From Cellulophaga sp. HaHaR_3_176 (lineage in GTDB: Bacteria > Bacteroidota > Bacteroidia > Flavobacteriales > Flavobacteriaceae), in contig NZ_CP058990.1 in assembly GCF_019021925.1 (NCBI RefSeq), positions 1,914,001 to 1,978,000 on the forward strand: DNA of 64,000 nt. Direction: 5' to 3'. Every line of letters begins with the position of its first letter. The first letter of the stretch is position 1. Position numbers and translations under genes: made by a program. The notes under the pieces are model-generated. The model saw only the letters and a program-made list of their open reading frames with translations, had not been told where the DNA came from and did not search any database. Shown here in pieces: positions 18,466-27,218 of this stretch.

Positions 18466-19476
18466 ATGCATGAACCGCGTACATCTTCAGATAAATTTTG
18501 GCTTATCGTCAAAGGCTTATGTATGGGTGCTGCAAATAAAGTTCCTGGTGTTTCTGGCGGAATCGTAGCCTTTGTTGGTGGGTTTTATGAAGAGTTTATT
18601 TATTCACTACAAAAGATAAACACAAAAGCTTTTAAGCTTCTATTAAATGGAAGAATAAAAAGTTTTTATCGTTATACTAACGGTCAGTTTTTAACATTAC
18701 TAATTTTCGGAATGTTAGTAAGCTACTTTAGTGTTTCTAAAATATTAGATTACTTTTTAGAAGAAAAAGAACTTTATGTTTGGTCCGCTTTCTTCGGAAT
18801 GATTTTAGGATCAATTTATTATATCGCAAAAGACTTTAACCACTGGAGTAAAAAAACAGTCACTGCAGGTTTTATTGGCCTAGTAATTGGTATTGCCATC
18901 AGCTTTTTAAACCCTGCGAAAGAAAACGATAATCTTATTTTTATTTTCTTATGTGGTATGATTAGTGTTTCGGGAATGACATTACCAGGCCTATCAGGTT
19001 CTTTTATTTTAATTTTACTCGGTAATTACGTATTGCTTCTAGTAGACTCTGTAAATTCATTATACGATACTTTTGCTGAAATAATTGTTGGTGACTTTAG
19101 TGTTTTTAAAAATACCAAAAGGTTACATACGTTAAAAATACTTGCTGTATTTACTACTGGCTCTGCTGTTGGTTTAGTAACACTATCTCACCTACTAACC
19201 TATTTACTAAAACATTTTAAGCACATTACAACCGCTATCATTATAGGTTTTATAACAGGATCGCTAGGTGTAGTTTGGCCTTGGAAAAAAACAATTCTCA
19301 AAACAAATTTAGATACTAGTTTAGCACTAGATTCTAACGGAAATGAAATTATAATTAATTACGAAAGATATTTTCCTGATATGACAAGTTTAGAAACTTG
19401 GTGGGCATTTTTCTTTATATGTACAGGGATAATAACTCTTTTAGGATTAGATTGGTATGGCAAAAACAGAAAATAA
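18466..19476 (+). CDS. Second DUF368 membrane protein (PopT-like)
   Basis: A 336 aa paralogue of the gene just upstream. It has MGAANKVPGVSGGIVAFVGG near 20-39, where Asp-Val of the first copy is replaced by Asn-Lys, and the partner motif TLPGLSGSFILILLGNY near 173-189. Its C-terminal part has a longer loop before the last membrane segment (SLALDSNGNEIIINYERYF). It overlaps aroE by 20 bp. Two copies suggest either a heteromer or different substrates; neither can be decided from the sequence. Confidence 0.83.
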   Translation: MHEPRTSSDKFWLIVKGLCMGAANKVPGVSGGIVAFVGGFYEEFIYSLQKINTKAFKLLLNGRIKSFYRYTNGQFLTLLIFGMLVSYFSVSKILDYFLEEKELYVWSAFFGMILGSIYYIAKDFNHWSKKTVTAGFIGLVIGIAISFLNPAKENDNLIFIFLCGMISVSGMTLPGLSGSFILILLGNYVLLLVDSVNSLYDTFAEIIVGDFSVFKNTKRLHTLKILAVFTTGSAVGLVTLSHLLTYLLKHFKHITTAIIIGFITGSLGVVWPWKKTILKTNLDTSLALDSNGNEIIINYERYFPDMTSLETWWAFFFICTGIITLLGLDWYGKNRK

Positions 19477-20206
19477 AATACGTTTCGGATTGATCGGAAA
19501 AGATATAGACTACTCTTTTTCTAGGTCTTATTTTACTGAAAAATTTAAAAATCTAAAGTTAGACGATTACAGTTATGAAAACTTTGATTTTCAAGATATT
19601 AATGAGCTTAAATCGATATTAGAAAAAGAAAAAAACATTAAAGGTTTTAATGTTACAATTCCTTATAAACAAGATGTTTTTCCATTTTTATTTGATGTAG
19701 ATGATACTGCTAAAGAAATTGGCGCAGTAAATACCATAAAATTTACAGACAAAGGCCTTAAAGGATTCAATACTGATTATTATGGTTTTCAAAAATCTAT
19801 AGAGCCTGCAATAAAAAAACACCATACATATGCACTTATTTTAGGTACAGGCGGGGCATCAAAAGCAATAGCCTTTGTTTTAAAAAAATTAGACCTGAGC
19901 TATACATTTGTATCTAGAACCGCTAAAGAGAATCAATTTACTTATGCCGATTTAAATAAAACTATAATAGAAAAACATACTGTTATTGTAAACTGCACTC
20001 CCCTTGGCACCTACCCCGATATAACAGATAAACCAGATATACCTTATGAATATTTAAGTGATAAGCATTTGCTATTTGATTTGATATATAACCCAATAAA
20101 AACTGCATTTTTATTAGAAGGCGAAAAAAGAGGCGCTCAAATAAAAAATGGTGATAAAATGTTAGAATTACAGGCAGAAAAATCTTGGGAGATATGGAAT
20201 AGCTAA
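19457..20206 (+). CDS. aroE: Shikimate dehydrogenase AroE
   Basis: Reduces 3-dehydroshikimate to shikimate with NADPH in aromatic amino acid synthesis. The 249 aa sequence has the substrate-binding FGLIGKDIDYSFSRSYF start, KGFNVTIPYKQDVF near 63 with the catalytic Lys, a nucleotide loop LGTGGASKAIAF near 129, and VNCTPLGTYPD near 179. The length is slightly below the usual 270 aa, mainly at the N terminus. Its start is inside the end of the DUF368 gene, so translation is coupled. Confidence 0.93.
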   Translation: MAKTENKIRFGLIGKDIDYSFSRSYFTEKFKNLKLDDYSYENFDFQDINELKSILEKEKNIKGFNVTIPYKQDVFPFLFDVDDTAKEIGAVNTIKFTDKGLKGFNTDYYGFQKSIEPAIKKHHTYALILGTGGASKAIAFVLKKLDLSYTFVSRTAKENQFTYADLNKTIIEKHTVIVNCTPLGTYPDITDKPDIPYEYLSDKHLLFDLIYNPIKTAFLLEGEKRGAQIKNGDKMLELQAEKSWEIWNS

Positions 20207-20318
20207 TACTTAAATATTTTTACACATTATTCTAAATAAGTTTAACATATTTTTTTGGTATTCACGAGGTTGTTACTATATTACCAATGAATTAGGCAAA
20301 TAGCCAAATACGTACATA

Positions 20319-22373
20319 ATGTTGGACGAGAAAGACGAAAAACTACCGTTGGGTAGTAGTGATGAAAACAATAGCGATACTACTGAAAAAACAGAAGAAA
20401 CGACTATTGAAGAACAGACAGAATCTTCAAACGAAGAGGTTGCAAAAGACGATACTTCAGAAACTATTGAAGCCGAATCTAATACAGAGCAAAAAGCAGC
20501 TGTTGATGAGGAAGATGTTGTTTTGAATGAAATAGACGATTCTAACGCAGAAGATGCTGAAGATGAAGACAATCGTGTACGGCACACTATTCCTGTTTTA
20601 GACTATCATTCGATGTCTATCGAAAATTTAGTAGGTGAATTACAGCGCTTAGTAAAAAATGAAAAAGTACAGGCTATTAAAAAGCATGTTGATGATATCA
20701 AATCTGAATTCGATTTAAAATTTCAAGAATTTTTAGATGAGAAAAAAGAAGAATTTATCAGCAACGGTGGAAACGAAATAGACTTTCATTATAATTCGGT
20801 AACGAAAAGACAATTTAATGAAGTTTATACTGAGTATAGAGAAAAGAAAAATCAATATCATAAAAGCTTAGAAAAAAGCTTAAAAGATAATTTAGCAACG
20901 CGTTTGCAAATTATTGAAGATTTGAAAGGTCTTGTATCTATTGAAGAAGATATTAATGCTACTTATAAAAACTTCAAAGATCTTCAAGAAAAATGGCGTC
21001 AAACTGGCCCTATCCCAAGAAATAATTATAATGATGTATGGCGCACATACCATCATCATATTGAAATATTTTACGATTTTCTTCATTTAAATAGAGAGTT
21101 ACGTGATTTAGATTTTAAACGTAACCTTGAAGAAAAAGAAAAATTAGTTGAACGTGCTGAAGCTTTAGAAAAAGTAGAAGATTTAAATGTAGCTTTCCAA
21201 GAATTACAAACATTACATAAAATTTGGAAAGAAGATATCGGCCCTGTAGATAAAGATCATAGAGAAGCAATATGGGATCGTTTTAGTAATGCAACAAAAG
21301 CATTGCACAACCGAAGACAAGGATATTACCAAGAATTAGAGAAAAAATTTGAGGCGAACCTTGTTAAAAAACATGAAATTATTGAAGGTATAAAAGCCAT
21401 TACTATTAAAGTTGCGGCAAACCATAAACGCTTACAACAACAAATTAAAGAAATTGAAGCTTTAAGAGATAGTTTCTTTAAAGCTGGTAAAGTTCCTCAA
21501 AAAGTAAATGAGAAAACATGGGCTTCTTTTAAAGAGAACGTTCGTGAATTTAATAGAAAAAAGAACTCATTTTATAAAGATCAGAAAAAAGAGCAACAAG
21601 ATAATTTAGATAAAAAAAGAGCTCTTTTAGAACTTGCTACATCATTAAAAGACAGTGAAGATATTGCACATGCAACTCCTGAGATGAAGCGTATACAGAA
21701 TGAATGGAAAACTATTGGACATGTACCAAGAAAATTTTCTGATAAAATCTGGAAAGAATTTAAAGACGCATGTAACCATTATTTTAAAAGATTACACGCT
21801 CATAAAAATGAAGCCCAGAAAGATGAGTTAGAAAATTTTGAAAAGAAAAGTGCGTGTTTAGAACGTATACAAGCTTTTGAACTATCTGGCGAAAGAAGTA
21901 AAGATTTAAGTGCTATTAAGCAATTTGTTGCCGAATGGAAATCGCATGGTAGAGTACCTTTTAATAAAAAGAGTATTAACGTTAAGTTTAATAAAATTTT
22001 AGATGCTTTATTTAAAAAATTAGACGTTGACAGGCAAGAAGGCGAAATGTTGAAATATGGCAACAAAATTCAACAATTAAAACAAAGTGAAGACACTGAT
22101 TATGCTTTACAAAAAGAACGTACTTTTATTAGACGTAAAATTGATGAAAGCAATACCGAAATCAGACAGTTAGAAAACAACCTTCAGTTTTTCTCTAATG
22201 CATCAGAAGATAGCCCAGTGGTTAGAGATGTTATTAAGAAAATAGATGGTCATAAAAAAGACTTAGAAACTTGGAAAGAGAAACTTAAAAGTCTTAATAT
22301 TTTAAAGAATAATTTAAATAAAGAATCAGAAGAGACTGAAGAAACAGTTGAAGAAGATTCTGAAGAAGCATAA
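20319..22373 (+). CDS. DUF349 coiled-coil protein
   Basis: A 684 aa cytoplasmic protein. The first about 90 residues are highly acidic and low in complexity (runs of Glu, Ser, Thr and Asp). The rest contains several DUF349 repeats, each with a Trp-containing core such as LQEKWRQTGPIPRNNYNDVW, HKIWKEDIGPVDKDHREAIW and EWKTIGHVPRKFSDKIWKEF, then a coiled coil and a Glu-rich tail. DUF349 proteins are widespread in Bacteroidota; no molecular function is established. It stands alone, 112 bp after aroE. Confidence 0.85.
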   Translation: MLDEKDEKLPLGSSDENNSDTTEKTEETTIEEQTESSNEEVAKDDTSETIEAESNTEQKAAVDEEDVVLNEIDDSNAEDAEDEDNRVRHTIPVLDYHSMSIENLVGELQRLVKNEKVQAIKKHVDDIKSEFDLKFQEFLDEKKEEFISNGGNEIDFHYNSVTKRQFNEVYTEYREKKNQYHKSLEKSLKDNLATRLQIIEDLKGLVSIEEDINATYKNFKDLQEKWRQTGPIPRNNYNDVWRTYHHHIEIFYDFLHLNRELRDLDFKRNLEEKEKLVERAEALEKVEDLNVAFQELQTLHKIWKEDIGPVDKDHREAIWDRFSNATKALHNRRQGYYQELEKKFEANLVKKHEIIEGIKAITIKVAANHKRLQQQIKEIEALRDSFFKAGKVPQKVNEKTWASFKENVREFNRKKNSFYKDQKKEQQDNLDKKRALLELATSLKDSEDIAHATPEMKRIQNEWKTIGHVPRKFSDKIWKEFKDACNHYFKRLHAHKNEAQKDELENFEKKSACLERIQAFELSGERSKDLSAIKQFVAEWKSHGRVPFNKKSINVKFNKILDALFKKLDVDRQEGEMLKYGNKIQQLKQSEDTDYALQKERTFIRRKIDESNTEIRQLENNLQFFSNASEDSPVVRDVIKKIDGHKKDLETWKEKLKSLNILKNNLNKESEETEETVEEDSEEA

Positions 22374-22400
22374 AACCTTTTAAACTTTAAGTTTTGTTAT

Positions 22401-22889
22401 ATGATACATTTAATCGTTGGCAACACAGGATCAGGTAAAACAACATACTCGAACCAACTTAAAGAAAAAACCAAAGGTGTAATTTTTTCAATAGATACTT
22501 GGAATGCCGTTTTATTTTTGCCTGACAAAAGCAAAAATGACGGCATTACTTGGTTTTTAGAACGAATTGAACGTTCTGAAACTTTGATTCAGAAACTTAT
22601 TCTTCAGCTCAAACATTCTAACGTAGATGCTATTTTAGATTTAGGCCTTTCTAAAATTACTCACAGAGCCAAATTTATTGCATTTGCTAATCAACATAAA
22701 GTAGAATACCAAATACACTACTTAAATATTTCAAAAGAAATTAGACGCGAAAGAATTTTAAAAAGAAACACTGAACAAGGAGACACTTTCGAATTTGAAG
22801 TAACAGATGAAAATTTTGAATTTATGGAAACTTGGTTCGAAAAACTTACCAAAAAAGAGCTAAAAAATGCTCTGGTTATAGAAGAATAG
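22401..22889 (+). CDS. Small P-loop kinase (AAA_33-type)
   Basis: A 162 aa P-loop protein with Walker A GNTGSGKTT near 7-15, an SIDTWN segment near 31 and the lid-like RRERILKRNTEQ near 113. It resembles predicted nucleotide or aminoglycoside-type kinases and the zeta-toxin fold, but no antitoxin partner is next to it. Substrate unknown. It lies 27 bp after the DUF349 gene on the same strand. Confidence 0.7.
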   Translation: MIHLIVGNTGSGKTTYSNQLKEKTKGVIFSIDTWNAVLFLPDKSKNDGITWFLERIERSETLIQKLILQLKHSNVDAILDLGLSKITHRAKFIAFANQHKVEYQIHYLNISKEIRRERILKRNTEQGDTFEFEVTDENFEFMETWFEKLTKKELKNALVIEE

Positions 22890-23045
22890 CTTTATAACTC
22901 CCACAACCCTACTCCTTTATTTCTTAAACAATACCTAACCTACTTTTTAAAATCGATTACCTAATTAGCTGTATTTTAGTTTTTTAACAGTCTATTATTC
23001 TTTAAATCACTAACTTAAGAAACAACTCAGCTAAATTTATTAATC

Positions 23046-24377
23046 ATGATACAAAAAAACATAAAAAACGTAAACAAATTCTTAATTTTTGTATTTTCAA
23101 CACTGTTACTTATTGGAGTAACAACAAAAGTTAATGCTACTGTATTTTTACAAGAACAAGAAGAAAACTTCAATCAGTTTAAAGGCAAAATTGTTGCCGA
23201 TAAATCGAATAAAAAATTAGTATTTGCAACACTTTCATTAGAAGGTACAAATATTACTACAGTAACAAACTCAGAAGGTGAGTTTTCATTAAAAATACCT
23301 GCCTCAATTAAAAAAGGTAGTATACAGGTTAGTTTTTTAGGGTATAAGTCTAAAAACATTCTATTATCAGAATTAAAAGCAAACGATAATAAAATTACAC
23401 TAGAAACCTCTATCGTAGCTTTAACGGAAGTTAATGTAACAGTACCTAAAAGCGCCGAAGCACTTGTTAGAGCTACATTAAAAAATAAAGGCGACAATTA
23501 TTTTGAAGACCCTACATTAATGACTGCTTTTTATAGAGAAACGATTAAGAAAAGAAAAAAGAATGTATCTCTTTCTGAAGCGGTGGTTAATATTCACAAA
23601 ACACCCTACTCATCAAAAATGCGAGATAATGTAGAGTTATATAAGGCGCGAAAAAGTACAGATTATAGTAAGTTAGATACATTAGCACTAAAACTACAAG
23701 GTGGTCCGTTTAATACGTTATTTGTTGATCTTATGAAATACCCTGAATATGTATTTACACAACAAACAATTCCGCTTTACAATTTCTCTTTTGATCATTC
23801 TACTAGAATAAATGATAAACTTATTTATGTAATTAACTTTAACCAAAAAGAAGAATTTAAAAACGATCAGCTATATAAAGGAAAACTATTTATAGATGCT
23901 GAAAACAAAACATTAACCAGTGCTATTTATGCTTTAAATATTACAGATAAAGATGCTGCTTCAAAAATGTTTGTAAAGAAAAAACCTGCTAAAGCAAACG
24001 TGTACCCTACAGAGGTTGCTTATAGAGTTGATTACAGAGAAAAAAATAACAAGTGGTACTATGGTTATAGCAATGTAATGCTTGAGTTTAAAATTAATTG
24101 GGATGATAAACTTTTTAATTCTGTATATAGTATGACATGTGAAATGGCTGTTACTGATTGGGAAAAGAACCTTACAAGCTCCTTAAAAGGAAAAAATAGA
24201 TTACGTCGAAATATTATTCTGAGCGATGAAGCCATCGGTTTTTCAGATCCAGATTTTTGGGGTCAATATAATATCATAGAGCCAGAAAAGTCGATAGAGT
24301 CTGCAATTAAAAAAATACAACGTCAATTACGAAAAAATAAAATAGGTGGCGGTGCTGTTGCTAGCTTAAGACCTTAA
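23046..24377 (+). CDS. Exported protein with CarboxypepD_reg-like (carboxypeptidase regulatory) domain
   Basis: A 443 aa protein with an N-terminal signal (about residues 10-32, ending ATVFLQ). Residues about 44-125 form a CarboxypepD_reg-like beta domain (FKGKIVADKSNKKLVFATLS, VSFLGYKSK), the type found at the N terminus of TonB-dependent receptors. The remaining 300 residues have no recognised motif but are common in Flavobacteria after this domain. It lacks a TonB plug or barrel, so a surface or periplasmic role is likely. A terminator follows. Confidence 0.75.
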   Translation: MIQKNIKNVNKFLIFVFSTLLLIGVTTKVNATVFLQEQEENFNQFKGKIVADKSNKKLVFATLSLEGTNITTVTNSEGEFSLKIPASIKKGSIQVSFLGYKSKNILLSELKANDNKITLETSIVALTEVNVTVPKSAEALVRATLKNKGDNYFEDPTLMTAFYRETIKKRKKNVSLSEAVVNIHKTPYSSKMRDNVELYKARKSTDYSKLDTLALKLQGGPFNTLFVDLMKYPEYVFTQQTIPLYNFSFDHSTRINDKLIYVINFNQKEEFKNDQLYKGKLFIDAENKTLTSAIYALNITDKDAASKMFVKKKPAKANVYPTEVAYRVDYREKNNKWYYGYSNVMLEFKINWDDKLFNSVYSMTCEMAVTDWEKNLTSSLKGKNRLRRNIILSDEAIGFSDPDFWGQYNIIEPEKSIESAIKKIQRQLRKNKIGGGAVASLRP

Positions 24378-24404
24378 AAAACAGCATCAATAAAACAGAA
24401 TGTA

Positions 24405-24427
24405 AAAGACCACAATTTGTGGTCTTT
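24405..24427 (+). terminator. Intrinsic terminator
   Basis: A stem AAAGACCAC / GTGGTCTTT with a short AT loop is followed by a T-rich run (CTTTTTT). It lies 28 bp after the stop of the preceding gene and marks the edge between the housekeeping region and the cassette array. Confidence 0.8.
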
Positions 24428-24713
24428 CTTTTTTACATGTAGCTACATAAGAGTGATTACACCGTTATTTATACGCTATATCTAATTGTATTTATAAATG
24501 AAAAAGTATAAATTATTGTTTAGATGTACTTAAATAAGTATCTCAATTTATTCTTTAATTTGAGATACTATTAAAATTTAAAATATACTATTTTACAATT
24601 AAAATGCATTAATTAAATAGTTTTTATATTCATTATTATCTAGAGGTTATTTAATTATATACTGCTATCGTATTTTTTCTTAAGTTTATAATCTATATAC
24701 CAATAAAACAGAA
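24428..24713. other. AT-rich intergenic stretch with no gene seen
   Basis: About 290 bp of very AT-rich sequence between the terminator and the first cassette leader. No ORF, tRNA or integrase remnant could be recognised on either strand. In a complete integron the integrase gene would be expected here, facing away from the array. Confidence 0.6.
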
Positions 24714-24744
24714 ATAACCGTAATTGTACGGTTATCCGTACGTT
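24714..24744 (+). repeat. Leader with overlapping hairpins next to first GTT core (attI-like candidate)
   Basis: AACCGTA attg TACGGTT (24716-24733) forms one hairpin, and TACGG ttat CCGTA (24727-24740) forms an overlapping alternative one, ending at the GTT core at 24742. It lacks the 190 bp length and outer arms of the spacers further down the array. It is the site that an attI or a decayed first attC would occupy. The assignment is an inference from position only. Confidence 0.35.
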
Positions 24745-24770
24745 GTAAGCAATTTAAAAAATCATTCGAG

Positions 24771-25193
24771 GTGAAATTAAAAAATCTGACAATAGCTCCA
24801 AGAACTGGAAATAAAAGTATCGAATATTTAGAGAATATCTTAGAGGATAAATTAACTGATAATTTCAAAATATTTATGAAAAAGTATGCTGGACTTTCAG
24901 TAATTGAGGATTTTTATGAAGACAAGAACGGAAATCAATGGGAATTACAAACCTTTGATGGAATAATGTCGATGGCTCAATTAACTAAAGAGTTTAAGGA
25001 AAATGGTTGGGGTTCAAAAATGCCTTTTGCATATGACCCCGGAGGTTGGCATTATTGTATAAGTTATGAAGTAGAAAGTTATCATAAAATAATAGTTAAT
25101 CGTTGGAATGACCATCTACCAGAAGAACAATTCCTGATTATAGCAGATTCATTCGAGGAATTTATAAACGGACTTCACGCAAAACACAAGTAA
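24771..25193 (+). CDS. SMI1/KNR4 (SUKH) family protein, cassette 1
   Basis: A 140 aa protein with a SMI1/KNR4-type fold pattern: IEYLENILEDKLTDNFKIFM at the start, FDGIMSM near 63, a central PFAYDPGGWHYCISYE segment, and a C-terminal IADSFEEFINGLH. SUKH proteins are often immunity proteins against contact-dependent toxins. No toxin gene is next to it. The frame opens with GTG at 24771. The gene is enclosed by GTTGTAAGCA at 24742 and its complement TGCTTACAAC at 25198, the cassette boundaries. Confidence 0.8.
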   Translation: MKLKNLTIAPRTGNKSIEYLENILEDKLTDNFKIFMKKYAGLSVIEDFYEDKNGNQWELQTFDGIMSMAQLTKEFKENGWGSKMPFAYDPGGWHYCISYEVESYHKIIVNRWNDHLPEEQFLIIADSFEEFINGLHAKHK

Positions 25194-25200
25194 AAACTGC

Positions 25201-25395
25201 TTACAACAAAACCTATAAACAATACGGGTTTTCGGCTTAATCGAAAGATTTGCGTATTTTTATGAAGTCCGCAAAATCTTTTGGATTTTGCTTTAAACAA
25301 GAAAAGAAAAAATAAAACAAAAAGATTTTGCTATGTGCTTGGTGGAAAGTAAACGCTAGTTTGCTCCCGTACTGTTCATAGCCAAATCGTTAGCC
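25201..25395 (+). repeat. attC-like site 1
   Basis: It starts with TTACAACAAAACC and ends with AAATCGTTAGCC. The arms CCTATAAACAATACGGG and CCCGTACTGTTCATAGCC are imperfect complements with unpaired bases. The length of about 195 bp is in the range of long attC sites. The first bases complement the left end of cassette 1, and the last bases belong to cassette 2. Confidence 0.72.
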
Positions 25396-25419
25396 ACAAT
25401 ATTGAAAAAACCCTAATAA

Positions 25420-26364
25420 ATGATTAAGTATTTTAATATTGATGGAATCTCAACTAATGAAGAAACTGACAAAACTGTTGTTACAGAATGGAATAATCAA
25501 TTTTCCATTAAGAATGATGATATCTCATCTGATATGGATTTTAAGTTAATAAATTTAACTTTCAAATCAGCTGATATTCTGTTTGGAAGTGTTCAAAATA
25601 TGTACAACATTTTGATGACTAAATCGACAATGACTTCATATGCTGGAATCAATGCTGAAATAAAAATATCAAAAGACGAATTTGAAAAGTGGCTGAATGT
25701 GAATAAGTCAACTGAAACACATAAATTTCTATATTATTATGATTTTCAAAGTTTAGTCGGCTCTTTGCAAAACTTAATATCTGAGTCCAGATTTCTACTA
25801 TGTGATTTTTACAAGACCTTAAATGAGAATTCATTTATGATAATCGAAAACCCAAAAAATGTTGAAGGACTTATGTTCGCATCAGGAAGACTTGTAACAA
25901 GTATATTCGCAAAAATAAATCACCTATTCATAAATTTAAATAGCCAATTAGATTTTATTACTAAGATTGCATATGAACTTGAGAATATTCCAAAAGATTT
26001 TGATGTTTATCCAAAAATGAAATCGAATAAAATTTTGTTTGGAGATGCGAAAAAAATTAAGAATAGTAAGTTAAAAAACACCATTTTTGACAAAACAGAT
26101 AACACTAAATTGATAATCAGTTTAAGGAATGAAATAATTCATAACGCATCGTTTGAAAATATCCAAAAAGTTTATCAACTGTTTTCGAATAACATTATGA
26201 CCGAAAAATTTATATTAATACCTGATAATACAAATGGTAATTTTGATTCATATAAAAATAGAAATCGGTTTTTCAATAATGACATTAAATTAAACGAACT
26301 TTTACCAAACATAGTCACAGAATTTTGGAAAGAAATGGAAACAACAATAATCAAACTGGCATAA
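25420..26364 (+). CDS. Unknown protein with possible HEPN-like motif, cassette 2
   Basis: A 314 aa, mostly alpha-helical, soluble protein with no signal peptide. No family was recognised with confidence. Residues 235-243 read LRNEIIHNA, an R-x4-H pattern (Arg236, His241) at the start of a predicted helix, as in HEPN RNases and HEPN-like abortive-infection proteins. The sequence before it (about 150-190) is also helical. The gene is flanked by GTTAGCCACAATATT (25389) and AATACTGTGGCTAAC (26364), a 15-bp complement with one mismatch. A defence role is only a hypothesis. Confidence 0.6.
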   Translation: MIKYFNIDGISTNEETDKTVVTEWNNQFSIKNDDISSDMDFKLINLTFKSADILFGSVQNMYNILMTKSTMTSYAGINAEIKISKDEFEKWLNVNKSTETHKFLYYYDFQSLVGSLQNLISESRFLLCDFYKTLNENSFMIIENPKNVEGLMFASGRLVTSIFAKINHLFINLNSQLDFITKIAYELENIPKDFDVYPKMKSNKILFGDAKKIKNSKLKNTIFDKTDNTKLIISLRNEIIHNASFENIQKVYQLFSNNIMTEKFILIPDNTNGNFDSYKNRNRFFNNDIKLNELLPNIVTEFWKEMETTIIKLA

Positions 26365-26371
26365 ATACTGT

Positions 26372-26580
26372 GGCTAACAATGTATATAAAAAATAGCGCG
26401 AGCATTTGCAAACACAGAGGTTCGGGCAATTTTTCGAGGTCGCCAAATTTTTAAATTTGGCTATTTGAGAAAAGAAAGATAAATAGAAAAATTTAAAAAT
26501 TCGGCTTGAGTTCAACCGAATGGTTAGCGCACTTTTTCAGCGCTACTTTTCATATACTCGACCGTTATATACCATTACCA
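26372..26580 (+). repeat. attC-like site 2
   Basis: A spacer of about 209 bp. The arm GTATATAAAAAATAGCGC near 26381 pairs with GCGCTACTTTTCATATAC near 26550 with two mismatches. It begins GGCTAACAAT and ends CGACCGTTATAT, so bases are unpaired near the core on one side, as in attC sites. Inside is a further AT-rich palindrome around AAATTTTTAAATTT. Confidence 0.75.
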
Positions 26581-26587
26581 CTCAACA

Positions 26588-27157
26588 ATGAAAAATCTAA
26601 TTAATTACATACAATCAAGAATTGCCTTAACTCAAAATGATATTGATTTAATCAAAAAGTATTTCGTTTCTGAACAAATCCCAGCTCAAATTAATCTTTT
26701 AGAACCAGGAAAAGTTGAGAGGTATATTTATTTCTTAGATACTGGAATTGTAAAGGGATATCAAAATACTGACGGAAAAATTGTCGTACAGCACCTTGTA
26801 GCGGAACAAGATTTTTTTACATCATTAGATAGTTTTATGACAGAAACACCTTCATTAGATTATTATGAAACTATCACAGAGTCTAGAGTTCTAAAAATAT
26901 CTAAACCTGATTTTGATATTTTACAAAAGGAAACGACATTTTGGGCAATATTTATTAAAGAAGTAACCAACGAACATTTAAGTTGTAAATTAGAACGTGT
27001 TAAAGATTTTCAAATTTTAACAGCAAAAGAACGTTATCTAAAATTTGTAAATCAGAATCCAAAATTAGCTTTAAATGTATCTATTGACAATATCGCTTCT
27101 TTTTTAGGAATGGAACCTCAATCTTTAAGTCGTATCAGAAAACAAATCGTTTTCTAA
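26588..27157 (+). CDS. Crp/Fnr family regulator, first gene of cassette 3
   Basis: A 189 aa protein with a cyclic-nucleotide-binding beta-barrel at about 25-115 (LLEPGKVERYIYFLDTGIVK, VAEQDFFTSLDSF) and a C-terminal helix-turn-helix (VSIDNIASFLGMEPQSLSRI). This form is common in Bacteroidota. No cAMP-type phosphate cassette (RTA) is obvious, so the ligand may differ or be absent. It lies 61 bp before the reductase gene in the same cassette and could control it. Confidence 0.85.
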   Translation: MKNLINYIQSRIALTQNDIDLIKKYFVSEQIPAQINLLEPGKVERYIYFLDTGIVKGYQNTDGKIVVQHLVAEQDFFTSLDSFMTETPSLDYYETITESRVLKISKPDFDILQKETTFWAIFIKEVTNEHLSCKLERVKDFQILTAKERYLKFVNQNPKLALNVSIDNIASFLGMEPQSLSRIRKQIVF

Positions 27158-27218
27158 CAAATGTTATTTCTAACCGCTTAAAAGGTGTCGAAATTTGCTC
27201 AAACAAAATTTAAGAATT

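Noticed and set aside
22401..22889. Zeta-type toxin
   Set aside because: The P-loop and size are compatible, but there is no epsilon-like antitoxin next to it and the neighbours are housekeeping genes; called a small kinase.
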